From NCBI GenBank assembly GCA_028687755.1, contig JAQTZL010000004.1, forward strand, positions 124,001-188,000: a stretch of 64,000 nucleotides of DNA, in the 5' to 3' direction. Position numbers and translations under genes: made by a program. This document shows, in pieces, positions 16,496 through 24,835 of the stretch (its first letter is position 1; each line of letters starts with the position of its first letter). Below the pieces are notes generated by a model that ran no database searches, had not been told where the DNA came from, and was given only the letters and a program-made list of their open reading frames with translations. This DNA is from Candidatus Nanopelagicales bacterium. Its GTDB lineage: Bacteria > Actinomycetota > Actinomycetes > S36-B12.

Positions 16496-17362
16496 TTATT
16501 GACCAGCGGCGCTGGCGTTGCCCATGTTGTGAGCAATATTGAGTGCTGGTCGAACAGTGATGCCCGTATGTAAATCAATTTCCACATCGCGGGTTAGCGC
16601 AGCGCGCATCACCTGGATCGCCTGTTCGTGTAACTCGGCAAGTGGGCGGTTGCGGTGGGTGCGGACTCCGAGGTCGGATTGTGCAATTGATTCAACGCCG
16701 TAGGTGCGAGCGACATCGATGAGTAGGCCCATCTCTACGCCGTAATCAATTTCAAACGGAAGCGCTTTGGCAACGTCGCGACGAATAGCGTATTCACCCC
16801 CAAGTGGCTGACGAATATGCGCGAGTTCTGGGTAGAGCAACTTCAAGATTGGCCGAGCAGTGAGTTCTGTAACGCGACCGCCTTCATCACCTTCACCATG
16901 CAAGGTGCGCTGATAGTTCGCGCGTACTAATGCAATGGATTCGTCATTGAGCATTGGTTCAACTAGTGCGGTCACGTATTGGGCAGTGAAGGATGCAAGG
17001 TCAGCATCAAGCCATACCACAATCTCGCCGGTGGAAGCTTCAACCGAGCGCCACAACACGTCGCCCTTACCCAGTGCTGGGCCAAATTGCGCAAGAACAT
17101 CATTTGCGGGAATAACGCTCGCGCCACATTCGCGAGCAACCTCAGCTGTTTGATCTGTTGATTCGTGATCCATCACGATGAGCTGATCGACAAGTGGATG
17201 CGCATCCATGAGTTCGCGTTTGATGCGCAACAAGATGGGCGCGATGGTCGCGGCTTCGTTGCGCGCCGGAATACACACGCTGATTGTGCGACCTTGCTTC
17301 TTGGCAACAAGGGCTTCGACGGAGAGTTCAGAGGTGAGGCGAAGTGGGCGAACGTGTGCCAT
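16496..17362 (-). CDS. gpgS: Glucosyl-3-phosphoglycerate synthase
   Basis: A 288-residue GT81-family glycosyltransferase that joins glucose from a nucleotide-sugar to 3-phosphoglycerate, the first step toward glucosylglycerate and, in mycobacteria, methylglucose lipopolysaccharide. Visible features are the N-terminal SVCIPARNEAATI, the metal-binding D-A-D of VWLDADLASF, the GGEYAIRRD acceptor loop and the later YGVEMGLLIDVA. An AGGAGG ribosome site precedes the ATG at 17362. It ends 4 nt from the convergent kinase gene. No phosphatase partner (gpgP) is next to it. Glucosylglycerate is a compatible solute under nitrogen or salt stress, so a stress role is likely. Confidence 0.9.
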   Translation of the reverse strand: MAHVRPLRLTSELSVEALVAKKQGRTISVCIPARNEAATIAPILLRIKRELMDAHPLVDQLIVMDHESTDQTAEVARECGASVIPANDVLAQFGPALGKGDVLWRSVEASTGEIVVWLDADLASFTAQYVTALVEPMLNDESIALVRANYQRTLHGEGDEGGRVTELTARPILKLLYPELAHIRQPLGGEYAIRRDVAKALPFEIDYGVEMGLLIDVARTYGVESIAQSDLGVRTHRNRPLAELHEQAIQVMRAALTRDVEIDLHTGITVRPALNIAHNMGNASAAGQ

Positions 17363-17506
17363 CTGCTTCCTCCTCGTGGTTGATCAGGCGAATGCCTTGA
17401 GCAATAAGCGTCTCATATGGGGAAGAGGGCAGAAAACCGCGGGATGAACTGCCAATGAACGTTCATGCGCGAACGTTTGCCCCGGTGACGAGCTGCGAGT
17501 AGTTAC

Positions 17507-18109
17507 TTACGCAGCAGGAATGATGCGGCCGTAACCAGAGATGTGATCGCCGTACCAAGGTCCGTTAATTGCTGCAGCTTGCACGCGCTGGCCTGGCTTT
17601 GGTGAGTGGACCATTTTGCCGGAACCGATGTAGACGCCCACGTGATGTGCGCCGCGCTTGAAGTAGAAGACAAGATCGCCCGGGCGAAGGCTCTTCCTCG
17701 TGATCCGCTTTGAAGCGCGGTACTGAGTAAAGGATGAGCGGGTGATGTCTTTACCCGCGGCAACCTTAAAGACGTAGCTGGTGAGGCCGGAGCAATCGAA
17801 TGCATTGGGGCCGTCTTGGCCCGAAACGTAGCGGTCGCCGATTTGCTGACGGGCAACCTTGACGATCTTGCTGCGCAGGATCATTTCGCGGGCTCGAGCC
17901 AACATTTTTGGTGAGGATTTAGGGGCGAGCTTGCCGGAGCGAAGTGACATCTTCAGGGTGGTGACGCCATTGACTGCATTGGCAGCATTTGGAGCTGGAT
18001 CGCCATTGGCAGCAAAAGCATCTGAACCAAAGCCCATGGTGGTGATCAGGAGAGTGCCGGTGACGGCGCCAGTGATCAGGCGTTGCGGGCGGCTAAAAGT
18101 CGTACGCAC
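17507..18109 (-). CDS. Secreted NlpC/P60 peptidoglycan hydrolase
   Basis: A 200-residue cell-wall hydrolase. From the GTG at 18109 it begins with a signal peptide (basic start, LITGAVTGTLLITTMG core, AFA site). The C-terminal NlpC/P60 domain (about residues 95-200) has the catalytic Cys in DCSGLTSYV, the His in HHVGVYIG and the third polar position in MVHSPKPG. There is no LysM, SH3 or Ig module, so wall targeting is unclear. The frame stays open upstream to a TTG at 18187 but that extension is His/Arg-rich and would sit before the signal peptide, so I reject it. AAAGGGG lies about 9 nt before the GTG. A strong hairpin lies in its leader. Confidence 0.87.
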   Translation of the reverse strand: MRTTFSRPQRLITGAVTGTLLITTMGFGSDAFAANGDPAPNAANAVNGVTTLKMSLRSGKLAPKSSPKMLARAREMILRSKIVKVARQQIGDRYVSGQDGPNAFDCSGLTSYVFKVAAGKDITRSSFTQYRASKRITRKSLRPGDLVFYFKRGAHHVGVYIGSGKMVHSPKPGQRVQAAAINGPWYGDHISGYGRIIPAA

Positions 18110-18168
18110 GGAAGTAGTACCCCTTTGGTCGGCAGGCCTTGCGGCCTTGTTCCTTCGGTGGTGGTGCT

Positions 18169-18194
18169 CCTTGGTTTGCGGGGGCAAACCAAGG
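18169..18194 (-). promoter_or_regulatory. Strong hairpin in the 5' leader of the NlpC/P60 gene
   Basis: CCTTGGTTTGC and GCAAACCAAGG form a perfect 11-bp stem with a 4-nt loop, 60 nt upstream of the GTG start. No T-run follows in the direction of the gene, so it is not a simple terminator. The leader does not match the ydaO (c-di-AMP) consensus often found before such genes. Confidence 0.55.
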
Positions 18195-18437
18195 TCTTAC
18201 TTTCCCCAGAGCCCATGACGTTACGCAGCGGAACTGACATTCCGCCTCCCAAGAACCCGATTTTCGGACGCCTCTTGGGCGGCCAGGTGATGTGGATCAC
18301 GGACTTTGGGCCTAAAAGTGGCAGATTTTCACCCCATGAGTCACATCCGTCACTTTGGTATGGGTTCACTTCCAAAGTCGTGAGGGTTTGCGTACCCTCA
18401 GCCCACGCCATGGTGGCGCCCTGAGGTGGAGGTAGGA
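18195..18437. other. Divergent intergenic region, NlpC/P60 and TrpB2
   Basis: About 240 bp without a gene. It must hold the divergent promoters. TGAGGGT (18381-18387) and ACCCTCA (18394-18400) form a 7-bp stem with a 6-nt loop in the leader of the TrpB2 gene; TATGGGT at 18359 is a possible -10. I see no known riboswitch or tandem Trp leader peptide. Confidence 0.4.
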
Positions 18438-19814
18438 ATGGACGACGTCGTCCGTCAACACAAGTACTTGCTGAGCGAAGACCAGATGCCAACGACTTGG
18501 TACAACATCATGGCTGACCTCCCAACCCCGCCACCGCCGCCACTGCACCCAGGCACCATGCAGCCAGTTGGCCCAGAGGATCTGGCTCCGTTGTTCCCAA
18601 TGGAACTGATCATGCAAGAGGTCTCCCAGGAGCGTTACATCGAAATCCCTGGCGGAGTGCTCGATGTGTACCGCCAGTGGCGACCATCCCCACTTTTCCG
18701 TGCGCACAATCTTGAAAAGGCGCTCGGCACACCTGCACGTATTTATTACAAGTACGAAGGCGTCTCACCTGCTGGCTCACATAAGACCAACACCTCAGTG
18801 CCGCAGGCGTACTACAACAAGAAGGAAGGCACGACCCGCCTGACCACCGAAACTGGTGCAGGTCAGTGGGGTACAGCCCTTTCCTTCGCATGTGCGTTGT
18901 ACGACATGGAGTGCGAGGTGTGGCAGGTCGGCGCATCCTTCGACTCAAAGCCATACCGCAAGCTCATGATTGAAACCTTCGGTGCAAAAGTGCACCGTTC
19001 GCCATCAGAGCTCACCGATGTTGGTCGCGAATTCCTCAAGGATCCAAAGAACTACTCAGGTTCACTTGGTATAGCAATTTCGGAAGCAGTTGAAGTTGCT
19101 GCGAAGGATCCAAATACCCGTTACGCACTGGGCTCAGTGTTGAACCACGTGTTGTTGCACCAGACCATCATTGGTGAAGAAGCAATTCTTCAGCTGGAAA
19201 TGGCTGGCGATACGCCAACACACATTGTTGGTTGCACCGGCGGCGGTTCAAACTTCGCTGGGCTCTCATTCCCATTCCTGCGCGAGAAGCTCGCGGGCAA
19301 GATTTCGCCACGCATCATCGCTGCTGAACCTGCTTCATGCCCATCGTTGACCAAGGGCACCTATGCCTACGACTTCGGTGACACCGCAGGTATGACGCCA
19401 CTGATGAAGATGCACACCTTGGGTCACGACTTCATTCCTGACCCAATCCACGCAGGTGGCTTGCGCTATCACGGCATGGCTCCACTCATCTCTCATATCT
19501 ATGAAGAGGGAATGATGGAAGCTGTCGCTGTTCCTCAGACCGAGTGCTTCCAGGCTGCAGTGTTGTTCGCTCGCACCGAAGGCATCGTGCCCGCACCAGA
19601 GCCAACTCACGCACTTGCACTTGCAATCCGTGAAGCACTCAAGGCAAAGGAAACTGGCGAAGAAACCGTCATTCTCACCGCACTGTGCGGCCACGGTCAC
19701 TTCGACCTTGCTGCGTACGACTCATACCTTCGCGGTGCGATGGTTGATGAGAACTTCGACGAAGCTCGTTTGCAGGCGGCCCTTTCCACCATTCCGGTGG
19801 TTGCAGGTCAGTAA
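18438..19814 (+). CDS. Tryptophan synthase beta-like protein, TrpB2 type
   Basis: A 458-residue PLP enzyme of the TrpB2 group (longer than the roughly 400-residue TrpB1). The PLP Lys is in GSHKTN, the substrate loop is [10 protein letters not shown], and the phosphate-binding loop is [10 protein letters not shown]. The long N-terminal extension with PPPPPLHPG and the family's extra loops distinguish it from TrpB1. TrpB2 can make tryptophan from indole and serine; some act without TrpA. No trp genes adjoin it. GGAGGTAGG (18428-18436) sets the ATG at 18438. A hairpin in its leader may regulate it. A clear terminator follows, so it is transcribed alone. Confidence 0.92.
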   Translation: MDDVVRQHKYLLSEDQMPTTWYNIMADLPTPPPPPLHPGTMQPVGPEDLAPLFPMELIMQEVSQERYIEIPGGVLDVYRQWRPSPLFRAHNLEKALGTPARIYYKYEGVSPAGSHKTNTSVPQAYYNKKEGTTRLTTETGAGQWGTALSFACALYDMECEVWQVGASFDSKPYRKLMIETFGAKVHRSPSELTDVGREFLKDPKNYSGSLGIAISEAVEVAAKDPNTRYALGSVLNHVLLHQTIIGEEAILQLEMAGDTPTHIVGCTGGGSNFAGLSFPFLREKLAGKISPRIIAAEPASCPSLTKGTYAYDFGDTAGMTPLMKMHTLGHDFIPDPIHAGGLRYHGMAPLISHIYEEGMMEAVAVPQTECFQAAVLFARTEGIVPAPEPTHALALAIREALKAKETGEETVILTALCGHGHFDLAAYDSYLRGAMVDENFDEARLQAALSTIPVVAGQ

Positions 19815-19831
19815 TACGTCATGTGAATGTT

Positions 19832-19855
19832 GGGCCTCACCTAGCGGTGGGGCCC
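19832..19855 (+). terminator. Rho-independent terminator after TrpB2 gene
   Basis: GGGCCTCACC and GGTGGGGCCC pair over 10 bp (one G-T wobble) around a TAGC loop; TTCATTCATT follows. Confidence 0.8.
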
Positions 19856-19898
19856 TTCATTCATTCGGTAGGAGTACTTGAACCATTAGGGTCGTTAT

Positions 19899-21131
19899 GT
19901 GACTGAACCGCGCTCGGCGCTTGCCAAAGGCCTGATTTTCGTAGGCGTGGCAACGCTCGTGGGCAATGGCACTGCATATGCACTGTCGATGTTCGCAGCG
20001 CGAGTTCTTGACCCATCAGATTTTGGTGCCTTTGGTGCCTTGATGGGTGTGTTGATCATTGTCTCGACACTGTCCATCGCCTTGCAGACCATGACTGCTC
20101 GCCGTGTTGCGGTAGCGGGCGCTGATCGCATTGAAGTCGAGGGTCAGGCAGTTCGTCTTGCTACGTATCTCGCAGCAGCAATTGCCGTGATCGGCGCAAT
20201 TGCCGCTTGGCCGCTCGGTGAAATTCTTGCGATCCCATACCTAGCACTGCTGTTTGGCATGTTGTCGCTGTCATTTGTGGTGCTTGGCACTGCATCCCTT
20301 GGCATCGGCCAAGGCCGCGAAGAACACATGCGCTTCAGTGCGGGCTTCATCGCCAACGGCATGGGCCGTGCGGTCGTCGGCATCATCTTCTTGGTTGCCT
20401 TTCAAACCATTGAAGCTGCAGCCCTTGGCATCTTGATTGGTTGCGCAGTTGGCGCATTCGTGAGTTACCGGATCATTTGCCCAGGAGCCTGGGCGAAGTC
20501 ACTTTCGATCGGCACCTACCCAGAATTTGGTCACGTTGCGCACGCGCTCGTGGTGTTATTCACCTTGACGAACATCGATGTGCTTCTGGCTCGCGTGTTC
20601 TTATCAGAAGCTGACTCTGGTGAGTACTCCGTTGGAGTACTGCTGGCAAAGATCGCCTTCTTCTTACCAAACGCCATCATCATCGTGCTGTTCCCAAAGA
20701 TGACCTCAGGCGACAATCGCCGCGCAGTGTTCATTGCAACAGGCCTGACTGCACTCATGGGCCTTGGAATCACGCTCTTCAGCTTGATCTTCGGTTCGCT
20801 CGTCATTCGCGTACTTGGCGGCGCGCAATACATTGATTTGGGTCTTGCTGATAGTGCTTGGCGCTTTGCGCTTGAAGGCTCCGCTTTCGCTTTAGTACAA
20901 GTGTTGCTCTACGCCCGACTTGCTGCGCAAGATCGCCGCGCAGTGGTGTTGGTGTGGGCAGGGTTAATTGCACTTGTGATTGCTGTGTCGGTTTGGTTCC
21001 ACGAAACTGTGGAGCAAATTGTTACGACCGTCGTCGTTATCTCACTTGTACTGACATTGATTGGTTTGCTCCTTGATCGTCGTTCTTCAATCACCGGAAC
21101 TGTGATCGAGCCAATCGAAATCGCTGAGTAG
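19899..21131 (+). CDS. MATE/Wzx-like polysaccharide flippase
   Basis: A 410-residue protein with about 12 hydrophobic helices, of the MOP superfamily (polysaccharide transporter/oligosaccharide flippase). The first part (LVGNGTAYALSMFAARVLDPSDFGAFGALM, seen across residues 21-50) is the typical Wzx start, with a second half that repeats the topology. It would move lipid-linked glycan units across the membrane. No glycosyltransferase or polymerase gene is next to it, so the substrate is unknown. The GTG start at 19899 lies about 10 nt after TAGGGT, allowing a very short leader. It is followed by a convergent nucleosidase gene. Confidence 0.78.
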   Translation: MTEPRSALAKGLIFVGVATLVGNGTAYALSMFAARVLDPSDFGAFGALMGVLIIVSTLSIALQTMTARRVAVAGADRIEVEGQAVRLATYLAAAIAVIGAIAAWPLGEILAIPYLALLFGMLSLSFVVLGTASLGIGQGREEHMRFSAGFIANGMGRAVVGIIFLVAFQTIEAAALGILIGCAVGAFVSYRIICPGAWAKSLSIGTYPEFGHVAHALVVLFTLTNIDVLLARVFLSEADSGEYSVGVLLAKIAFFLPNAIIIVLFPKMTSGDNRRAVFIATGLTALMGLGITLFSLIFGSLVIRVLGGAQYIDLGLADSAWRFALEGSAFALVQVLLYARLAAQDRRAVVLVWAGLIALVIAVSVWFHETVEQIVTTVVVISLVLTLIGLLLDRRSSITGTVIEPIEIAE

Positions 21132-21166
21132 TTCGCGACTTTTCGTTTTTCACACCTTGGTCTTTG

Positions 21167-21739
21167 CTACAGCAAAAACTCTTTCACCCACAGCCCAAGC
21201 TGCTCTGAGCAGTAATCAACGGATTGCTTCCACGACATACTCGCGGGTTCATTAGCCGAGTCACTCACGCGTTTAACCAAGCGCACAGGTACTTGAGCAG
21301 CCATTGCAGCCTTGGCGACGGCATAGCCCTCCATGTCGACCAGATGTGCATGCTCTGCGAGCTGTGCGCGCTTCACGGGATCAGAAATAAATTGATCACC
21401 AGTGGTGAGCGTTAATCCGGCTCCGCCAAGATTGATGGGCTCTCCAAAGTGCAGACCGACCAGTTCAAAAATGGCGACGTCATCAAGATCATGTTGGGTC
21501 ACGGTGCTGATCACATGCGTGCCGACAAAGTCATCATGCAGAGCACCTGCGGTGCCCAGGTTCACAATTTCCTTGGGGGAGTGCTCGCCCAGAATCGTCG
21601 CTACGGCTACAGCGGCATTCACCTTTCCCACGCCCGTCACCAGGATCGGGAGCTCGCTGACGTGCAGATGCACGGCCTCTTCTTCGAGGGCAACCACGAG
21701 GAGGGGCAGGTCAGGGGAAATGGTCCGATGCAAGCGCAT
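21167..21739 (-). CDS. Nucleoside phosphorylase/MTA-SAH nucleosidase-like protein
   Basis: A 190-residue member of the PNP/UDP family, smaller than typical MTA/SAH nucleosidase (about 230). The purine-site VDMEGYAVAKAA and the catalytic Asp in KRVSDSANE are present, as are the early VTGVGKVNAAVA and NLGTAGAL. It could hydrolyse 5'-methylthioadenosine, S-adenosylhomocysteine or futalosine; the sequence alone does not separate these. The ATG at 21739 lies 7 nt after a TAGAGT element, suggesting a leaderless message; a GTG 9 nt upstream is the other start. Its promoter region is shared with the divergent membrane-anchored gene. Confidence 0.75.
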   Translation of the reverse strand: MRLHRTISPDLPLLVVALEEEAVHLHVSELPILVTGVGKVNAAVAVATILGEHSPKEIVNLGTAGALHDDFVGTHVISTVTQHDLDDVAIFELVGLHFGEPINLGGAGLTLTTGDQFISDPVKRAQLAEHAHLVDMEGYAVAKAAMAAQVPVRLVKRVSDSANEPASMSWKQSVDYCSEQLGLWVKEFLL

Positions 21740-21782
21740 GGCCGACACTCTAAAGTGAAGCCTTCACCACCTAAGGAGCACC

Positions 21783-22874
21783 ATGCGATTGCCTGAACTG
21801 AGGATGACCTCAGCCACGCGCACCGTATTCGGCTTGCTCGGTGGCGTATTGATTCTGATCGCACTGGCGGTACTGGTGAGCAGCCTGCGATCCACACAAC
21901 CAGATTCCCTTCCTGTTGGCGGTGCGGTTACACCAACGCCGACACCATCTGCATCTGCATCAGCGCCAACTGCACTAGATCCTGGGGTATCGGCAATTCA
22001 ACAAGGTGATGTGCGATCACAAACCTTTGTTGCAGCATCGAATCTTTCGAATACAAAAACGACCGCGGTGGGTTATCGGGTTTTCTCCGGTGACGTGAAG
22101 CCTGCAGCGTTTGCATCAGTCGTTGCACAAACCTTTGGTGTTGCAGGCACTCCTGCTAAAGGAGATAACAATTCATATGTTGTGAGCAATGGTGCGAATA
22201 CACCTGAAGTTACGGTCTATTCAGATCCGCTCGTTCGCTGGCATTACAGCGATCAACGTTTAATCGCGGGCAAACCTGTTGACGAAGATCAAGCCAAAAA
22301 AATCGCAAAGACCTTGCTCGCTCCGCTTGGTGTTCCTGTTGAGTCAGCTGAATGGGAATTTGGCCAAGATCAAAATCGTGTCGTTGTGCGCGCTTGGTTA
22401 ATTCTCAAAGGACTTCGCACTGAACTTGGTTGGACGGTCGTGATCGCGCCTGACGGAGAAGTGGTGTGGGCCGATGGTTTCGCGGCATCCCTAGTGCCTG
22501 TTCCTGGATACCCGGTACTAGGTGCGGCCGATTCACTTAAGCGCGCATTGAAGCCAGGCTGGGAATTCGCTGGCCCAACAGCCTGGACTGGTTCGGGTTC
22601 AACAGCGGAGCTGGCAGTTCCAGGGCCAGTTCCAACAGTTGCGGGCCGCCCAGTGCTCGTTGCCGGTGTGCAAAAGCTTGTGGTGGGTAAAGCCGAACTA
22701 GGTTTGGCTCAGTTCTGGCAGCCAGATGGCAGTTTGTTGATCCTGCCTTCGTACATCGTGACCACCGAGGATGACCAAAAATGGAGTGTTTTAGGCGTCG
22801 GTAACGCTTATGTCAGCACCCGCGACCTCGTGCCTGCCGCAGATCAGGCCGGCCGCGCGACCACCCTTAGCTAA
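21783..22874 (+). CDS. Membrane-anchored protein of unknown function
   Basis: A 363-residue protein: one N-terminal membrane helix (about residues 16-37), a Pro/Thr/Ser/Ala-rich spacer (to about residue 62), then a roughly 300-residue outside domain with no motif I recognise. The outside part is beta-rich in appearance, with repeated 'P.G.VVWADGF' and 'L.PSYIVTTEDDQKW' turns like those in actinobacterial conserved hypothetical proteins. AAGGAG at 21773-21778 sets the ATG at 21783. It stands alone between a divergent nucleosidase gene and tRNA-Ser(UGA). An envelope role is inference from the topology. Confidence 0.65.
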   Translation: MRLPELRMTSATRTVFGLLGGVLILIALAVLVSSLRSTQPDSLPVGGAVTPTPTPSASASAPTALDPGVSAIQQGDVRSQTFVAASNLSNTKTTAVGYRVFSGDVKPAAFASVVAQTFGVAGTPAKGDNNSYVVSNGANTPEVTVYSDPLVRWHYSDQRLIAGKPVDEDQAKKIAKTLLAPLGVPVESAEWEFGQDQNRVVVRAWLILKGLRTELGWTVVIAPDGEVVWADGFAASLVPVPGYPVLGAADSLKRALKPGWEFAGPTAWTGSGSTAELAVPGPVPTVAGRPVLVAGVQKLVVGKAELGLAQFWQPDGSLLILPSYIVTTEDDQKWSVLGVGNAYVSTRDLVPAADQAGRATTLS

Positions 22875-22913
22875 GAGCCGGTAACCTTCTCTACGCGTTC
22901 GAAATGAATGCAA

Positions 22914-22998
22914 GGCGAGGTGGCGGAGCGGCCGATCGCAGCCGCCTTGAAAGCGGCCGTGGGGAAACTCACCGGGGGTTCAAATCCCTCCCTCGCCG
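22914..22998 (+). tRNA. tRNA-Ser(UGA)
   Basis: An 85-nt class II tRNA. Acceptor GGCGAGG pairs with CCTCGCC and G is the discriminator. The anticodon arm GCCGC-CTTGAAA-GCGGC gives anticodon TGA. A long variable arm (GTGGGGAAACTCAC) and T-arm GGGGGTTCAAATCCCTC follow. CCA is not encoded. Confidence 0.95.
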
Positions 22999-23016
22999 CA
23001 GTGAGCGGAGATGGCG

Positions 23017-23490
23017 ATGAGCGACATGTTGTGGCTCATCGCCATCAATGTTTTGGTGATCGTTCTACTCTCGGTTCTTATAGGTGCCGCTGCGCCTCGA
23101 TGGCCAAGCTTGTGGTTGGCATCAGATCGTTTCCCACTAACTGTTCTGCCTTTTGAGAAGCACCATCACTATCGAAAATTTCGTGTAGCAACCTTGCGTG
23201 AACGGCTTCCTGAACTTGGTCACATTTTTGGAGGTGAATCAAAAAGCGCGCTTACTGGAACAGATCTCGAAAGTATCAATCGCTATCTCATTGAAGTACG
23301 TCGGGCTGAATGGGTGCACATACTTTCGTGCCTTACCCCAGTGCCATTGTTTTTCTATAACCCTCGGTGGCTGGCGCTGGCGTTTTTACTCGCCGTGTTG
23401 TTCGTCAATGGATTGTTCCTCATTGTGTTACGCCACAATCGTTTACGACTTCTGCAGGTGGTAAAGATTCGCCAGCGCAAAAAACGTTAG
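23017..23490 (+). CDS. CrtO-like glycosyl-carotenoate acyltransferase family protein
   Basis: A 157-residue membrane protein resembling the glycosyl-4,4'-diaponeurosporenoate acyltransferase (CrtO) family. It has an N-terminal helix, a cytosolic part with LPFEKHHHYRKFRVATLRER, the RRAEWVHI segment, and two C-terminal helices ending in the family-like RHNRLRLLQ. In staphylococci CrtO adds the fatty acid to staphyloxanthin. No carotenoid gene is in the window, so the acceptor may be another glycolipid. GGAG at 23007-23010 is 6 nt from the ATG at 23017, which I prefer to the ATG at 23011. It follows the tRNA closely and opens the A+T-richer stretch. Family assignment is moderate. Confidence 0.6.
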   Translation: MSDMLWLIAINVLVIVLLSVLIGAAAPRWPSLWLASDRFPLTVLPFEKHHHYRKFRVATLRERLPELGHIFGGESKSALTGTDLESINRYLIEVRRAEWVHILSCLTPVPLFFYNPRWLALAFLLAVLFVNGLFLIVLRHNRLRLLQVVKIRQRKKR

Positions 23491-23526
23491 CAACGAGAAG
23501 AAAACATGAAAATTCGGAATGTTGAA

Positions 23527-23958
23527 TTATGGAGTTCGCTTGAGCAAGCGTTGGTGAATAATATTTTGCAAATCTTGAGCAAGGTAGTTGAAAAGATTGA
23601 GACGATGAACAACAAATTTGACTTCCTCTTGAATGACTTTCACATCATCGCGATTACCCAGTGACTCACGTACGCGGCTTCGTACGCGTACAATTTCAAG
23701 CTCCGCGACAACAGCACGCTCAGGAATTTGATCGGCTAGCTCTGCAAGTTCTGGCGCGACAGAAGCGAACCTTCTACTAAAGTCGCGCACGTTGCAAAAA
23801 ATCAATTCCTCACGCACAGCATCTAAACATTTAGCAAGTTGAGTCCACCAACCTGCTGAGCCAACATAGTCCTTAGGGCCCTTGGTGAGATCCTCCAACG
23901 GAGTGACATCCACGACTGGATAATCAATTACATGAGCCCTTTGATCATTTCTATGCAC
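23527..23958 (-). CDS. Hypothetical protein
   Basis: A 143-residue soluble, mostly helical protein with no recognised domain. It is rich in Leu, Val, Arg and Glu in the second half (RVRSRVRESLGNRDDVKVIQ), which could form a coiled coil. A good ribosome site (GGAGG, 5 nt spacing) precedes the GTG at 23958, so a start at the ATG 12 nt upstream is unlikely. It lies convergent to the CrtO-like gene and divergent from the MtrA-like regulator, in an A+T-rich segment. Its real-gene status rests on the ribosome site and open frame; function unknown. Confidence 0.6.
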   Translation of the reverse strand: MHRNDQRAHVIDYPVVDVTPLEDLTKGPKDYVGSAGWWTQLAKCLDAVREELIFCNVRDFSRRFASVAPELAELADQIPERAVVAELEIVRVRSRVRESLGNRDDVKVIQEEVKFVVHRLNLFNYLAQDLQNIIHQRLLKRTP

Positions 23959-24045
23959 GAGATCCTCCATTTTTTGGGGAAGTAACTTTCAATGAAACAG
24001 TGCCACATAAGTTGAAACCACAAGAAACCAAAAGGGCGAAATCGA

Positions 24046-24063
24046 TGTCACAATCATGTCGCA
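24046..24063 (+). promoter_or_regulatory. MtrA-type direct repeat before the MtrA-like gene
   Basis: TGTCACA (24046-24052) and TGTCGCA (24057-24063) repeat with an 11-bp period, one helical turn, matching the GTCACA-type half-sites known for MtrA. They lie about 60-75 bp before the likely leaderless start at 24123. Autoregulation is inferred. Confidence 0.5.
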
Positions 24064-24122
24064 ATTGCCGTTGAAGGCTTTGTGAGCCATTTCTCTAAGA
24101 GGAAATGCACTTTAATTGTCTT

Positions 24123-24827
24123 GTGGCTCACATAGTGATGGTTATTGAAGATGATGATGATATTCGCTTCATCTTGTGCGCGAATTTACTGAATGCTGGC
24201 TATGAGGTATTGGAATTTGATACTGCGGAAAAAGCACTAGCCAAGTTTCAAGACGTTCAGCCGGATGTGATGCTCGTAGACATTCGACTGCCAGGAATAT
24301 CTGGACTAGACCTCATACGAAGTGTTCGAGGCACGAGCCAAGTCCCGATTATTGCCGTTACCGCGCAGACAGATAGCGCAGATATTATTGCTGGGCTAGA
24401 AGCTGGAGCCGATGACTACGTAACAAAGCCTTTTGTAGCCAGCGAACTTATAGCTCGAATAAAAACGCAAATAAGGCGAATTGAAAAAATCCCTAGCTCA
24501 ATAGATCCAAAAGTACTTCGATGTGGAGATCTCGTACTTAGGGAGGATTCAGCATCACTTTATCGCGCAAACATTCCTGTGAGCATTTCTCGTATTGAGT
24601 ATTTTGTTTTGCGTGAACTTTTGCTAGCCAAAGGATCAGTTCTTAGCCGTGAGTATTTATTACGCAATGTTTGGGGATACAAAAACGCGGGCGACGGAAG
24701 AATTGTAGATAATCTAATTTATCGGCTGCGAAGTAAGATTGAGAAAGATTCAAGTAATCCTGAACTTTTAACCACTGTTCGCGGTTTCGGATATCGAATG
24801 CAGGAGCCGTATGCAGAGGCTGAGTAG
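24123..24827 (+). CDS. MtrA-like OmpR-family response regulator
   Basis: A 234-residue regulator with a receiver domain (E9-D10-D11 pocket, phosphoacceptor D53, TAQTDSADIIAGLEAGADDYVTKPF) and a winged-helix domain ending TVRGFGYRM. The order regulator, kinase, LpqB-like lipoprotein is that of mtrA-mtrB-lpqB, whose mycobacterial version links cell division and wall hydrolase control. A TTTAAT element 7 nt before the GTG at 24123 suggests a leaderless message; the in-frame ATG at 24105 would lie before it. The DNA is more A+T-rich than the flanks, with rarer codons such as AGA and ATA, so this is probably an acquired paralog and not the core MtrA. Confidence 0.85.
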   Translation: MAHIVMVIEDDDDIRFILCANLLNAGYEVLEFDTAEKALAKFQDVQPDVMLVDIRLPGISGLDLIRSVRGTSQVPIIAVTAQTDSADIIAGLEAGADDYVTKPFVASELIARIKTQIRRIEKIPSSIDPKVLRCGDLVLREDSASLYRANIPVSISRIEYFVLRELLLAKGSVLSREYLLRNVWGYKNAGDGRIVDNLIYRLRSKIEKDSSNPELLTTVRGFGYRMQEPYAEAE

Positions 24828-24835
24828 ATAATCTT

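Noticed and set aside
18110-18187. N-terminal extension of the NlpC/P60 frame from TTG
   Set aside because: The added His/Arg-rich residues would precede a clean signal peptide that starts at the GTG at 18109.
18110-18437. c-di-AMP (ydaO) riboswitch upstream of NlpC/P60
   Set aside because: The conserved ydaO blocks (such as CCCGACAGCTAAC) are not found on the minus strand.
22908-23156. Plus-strand open frame
   Set aside because: It is the shadow of tRNA-Ser(UGA) and of the CrtO-like gene in another frame.
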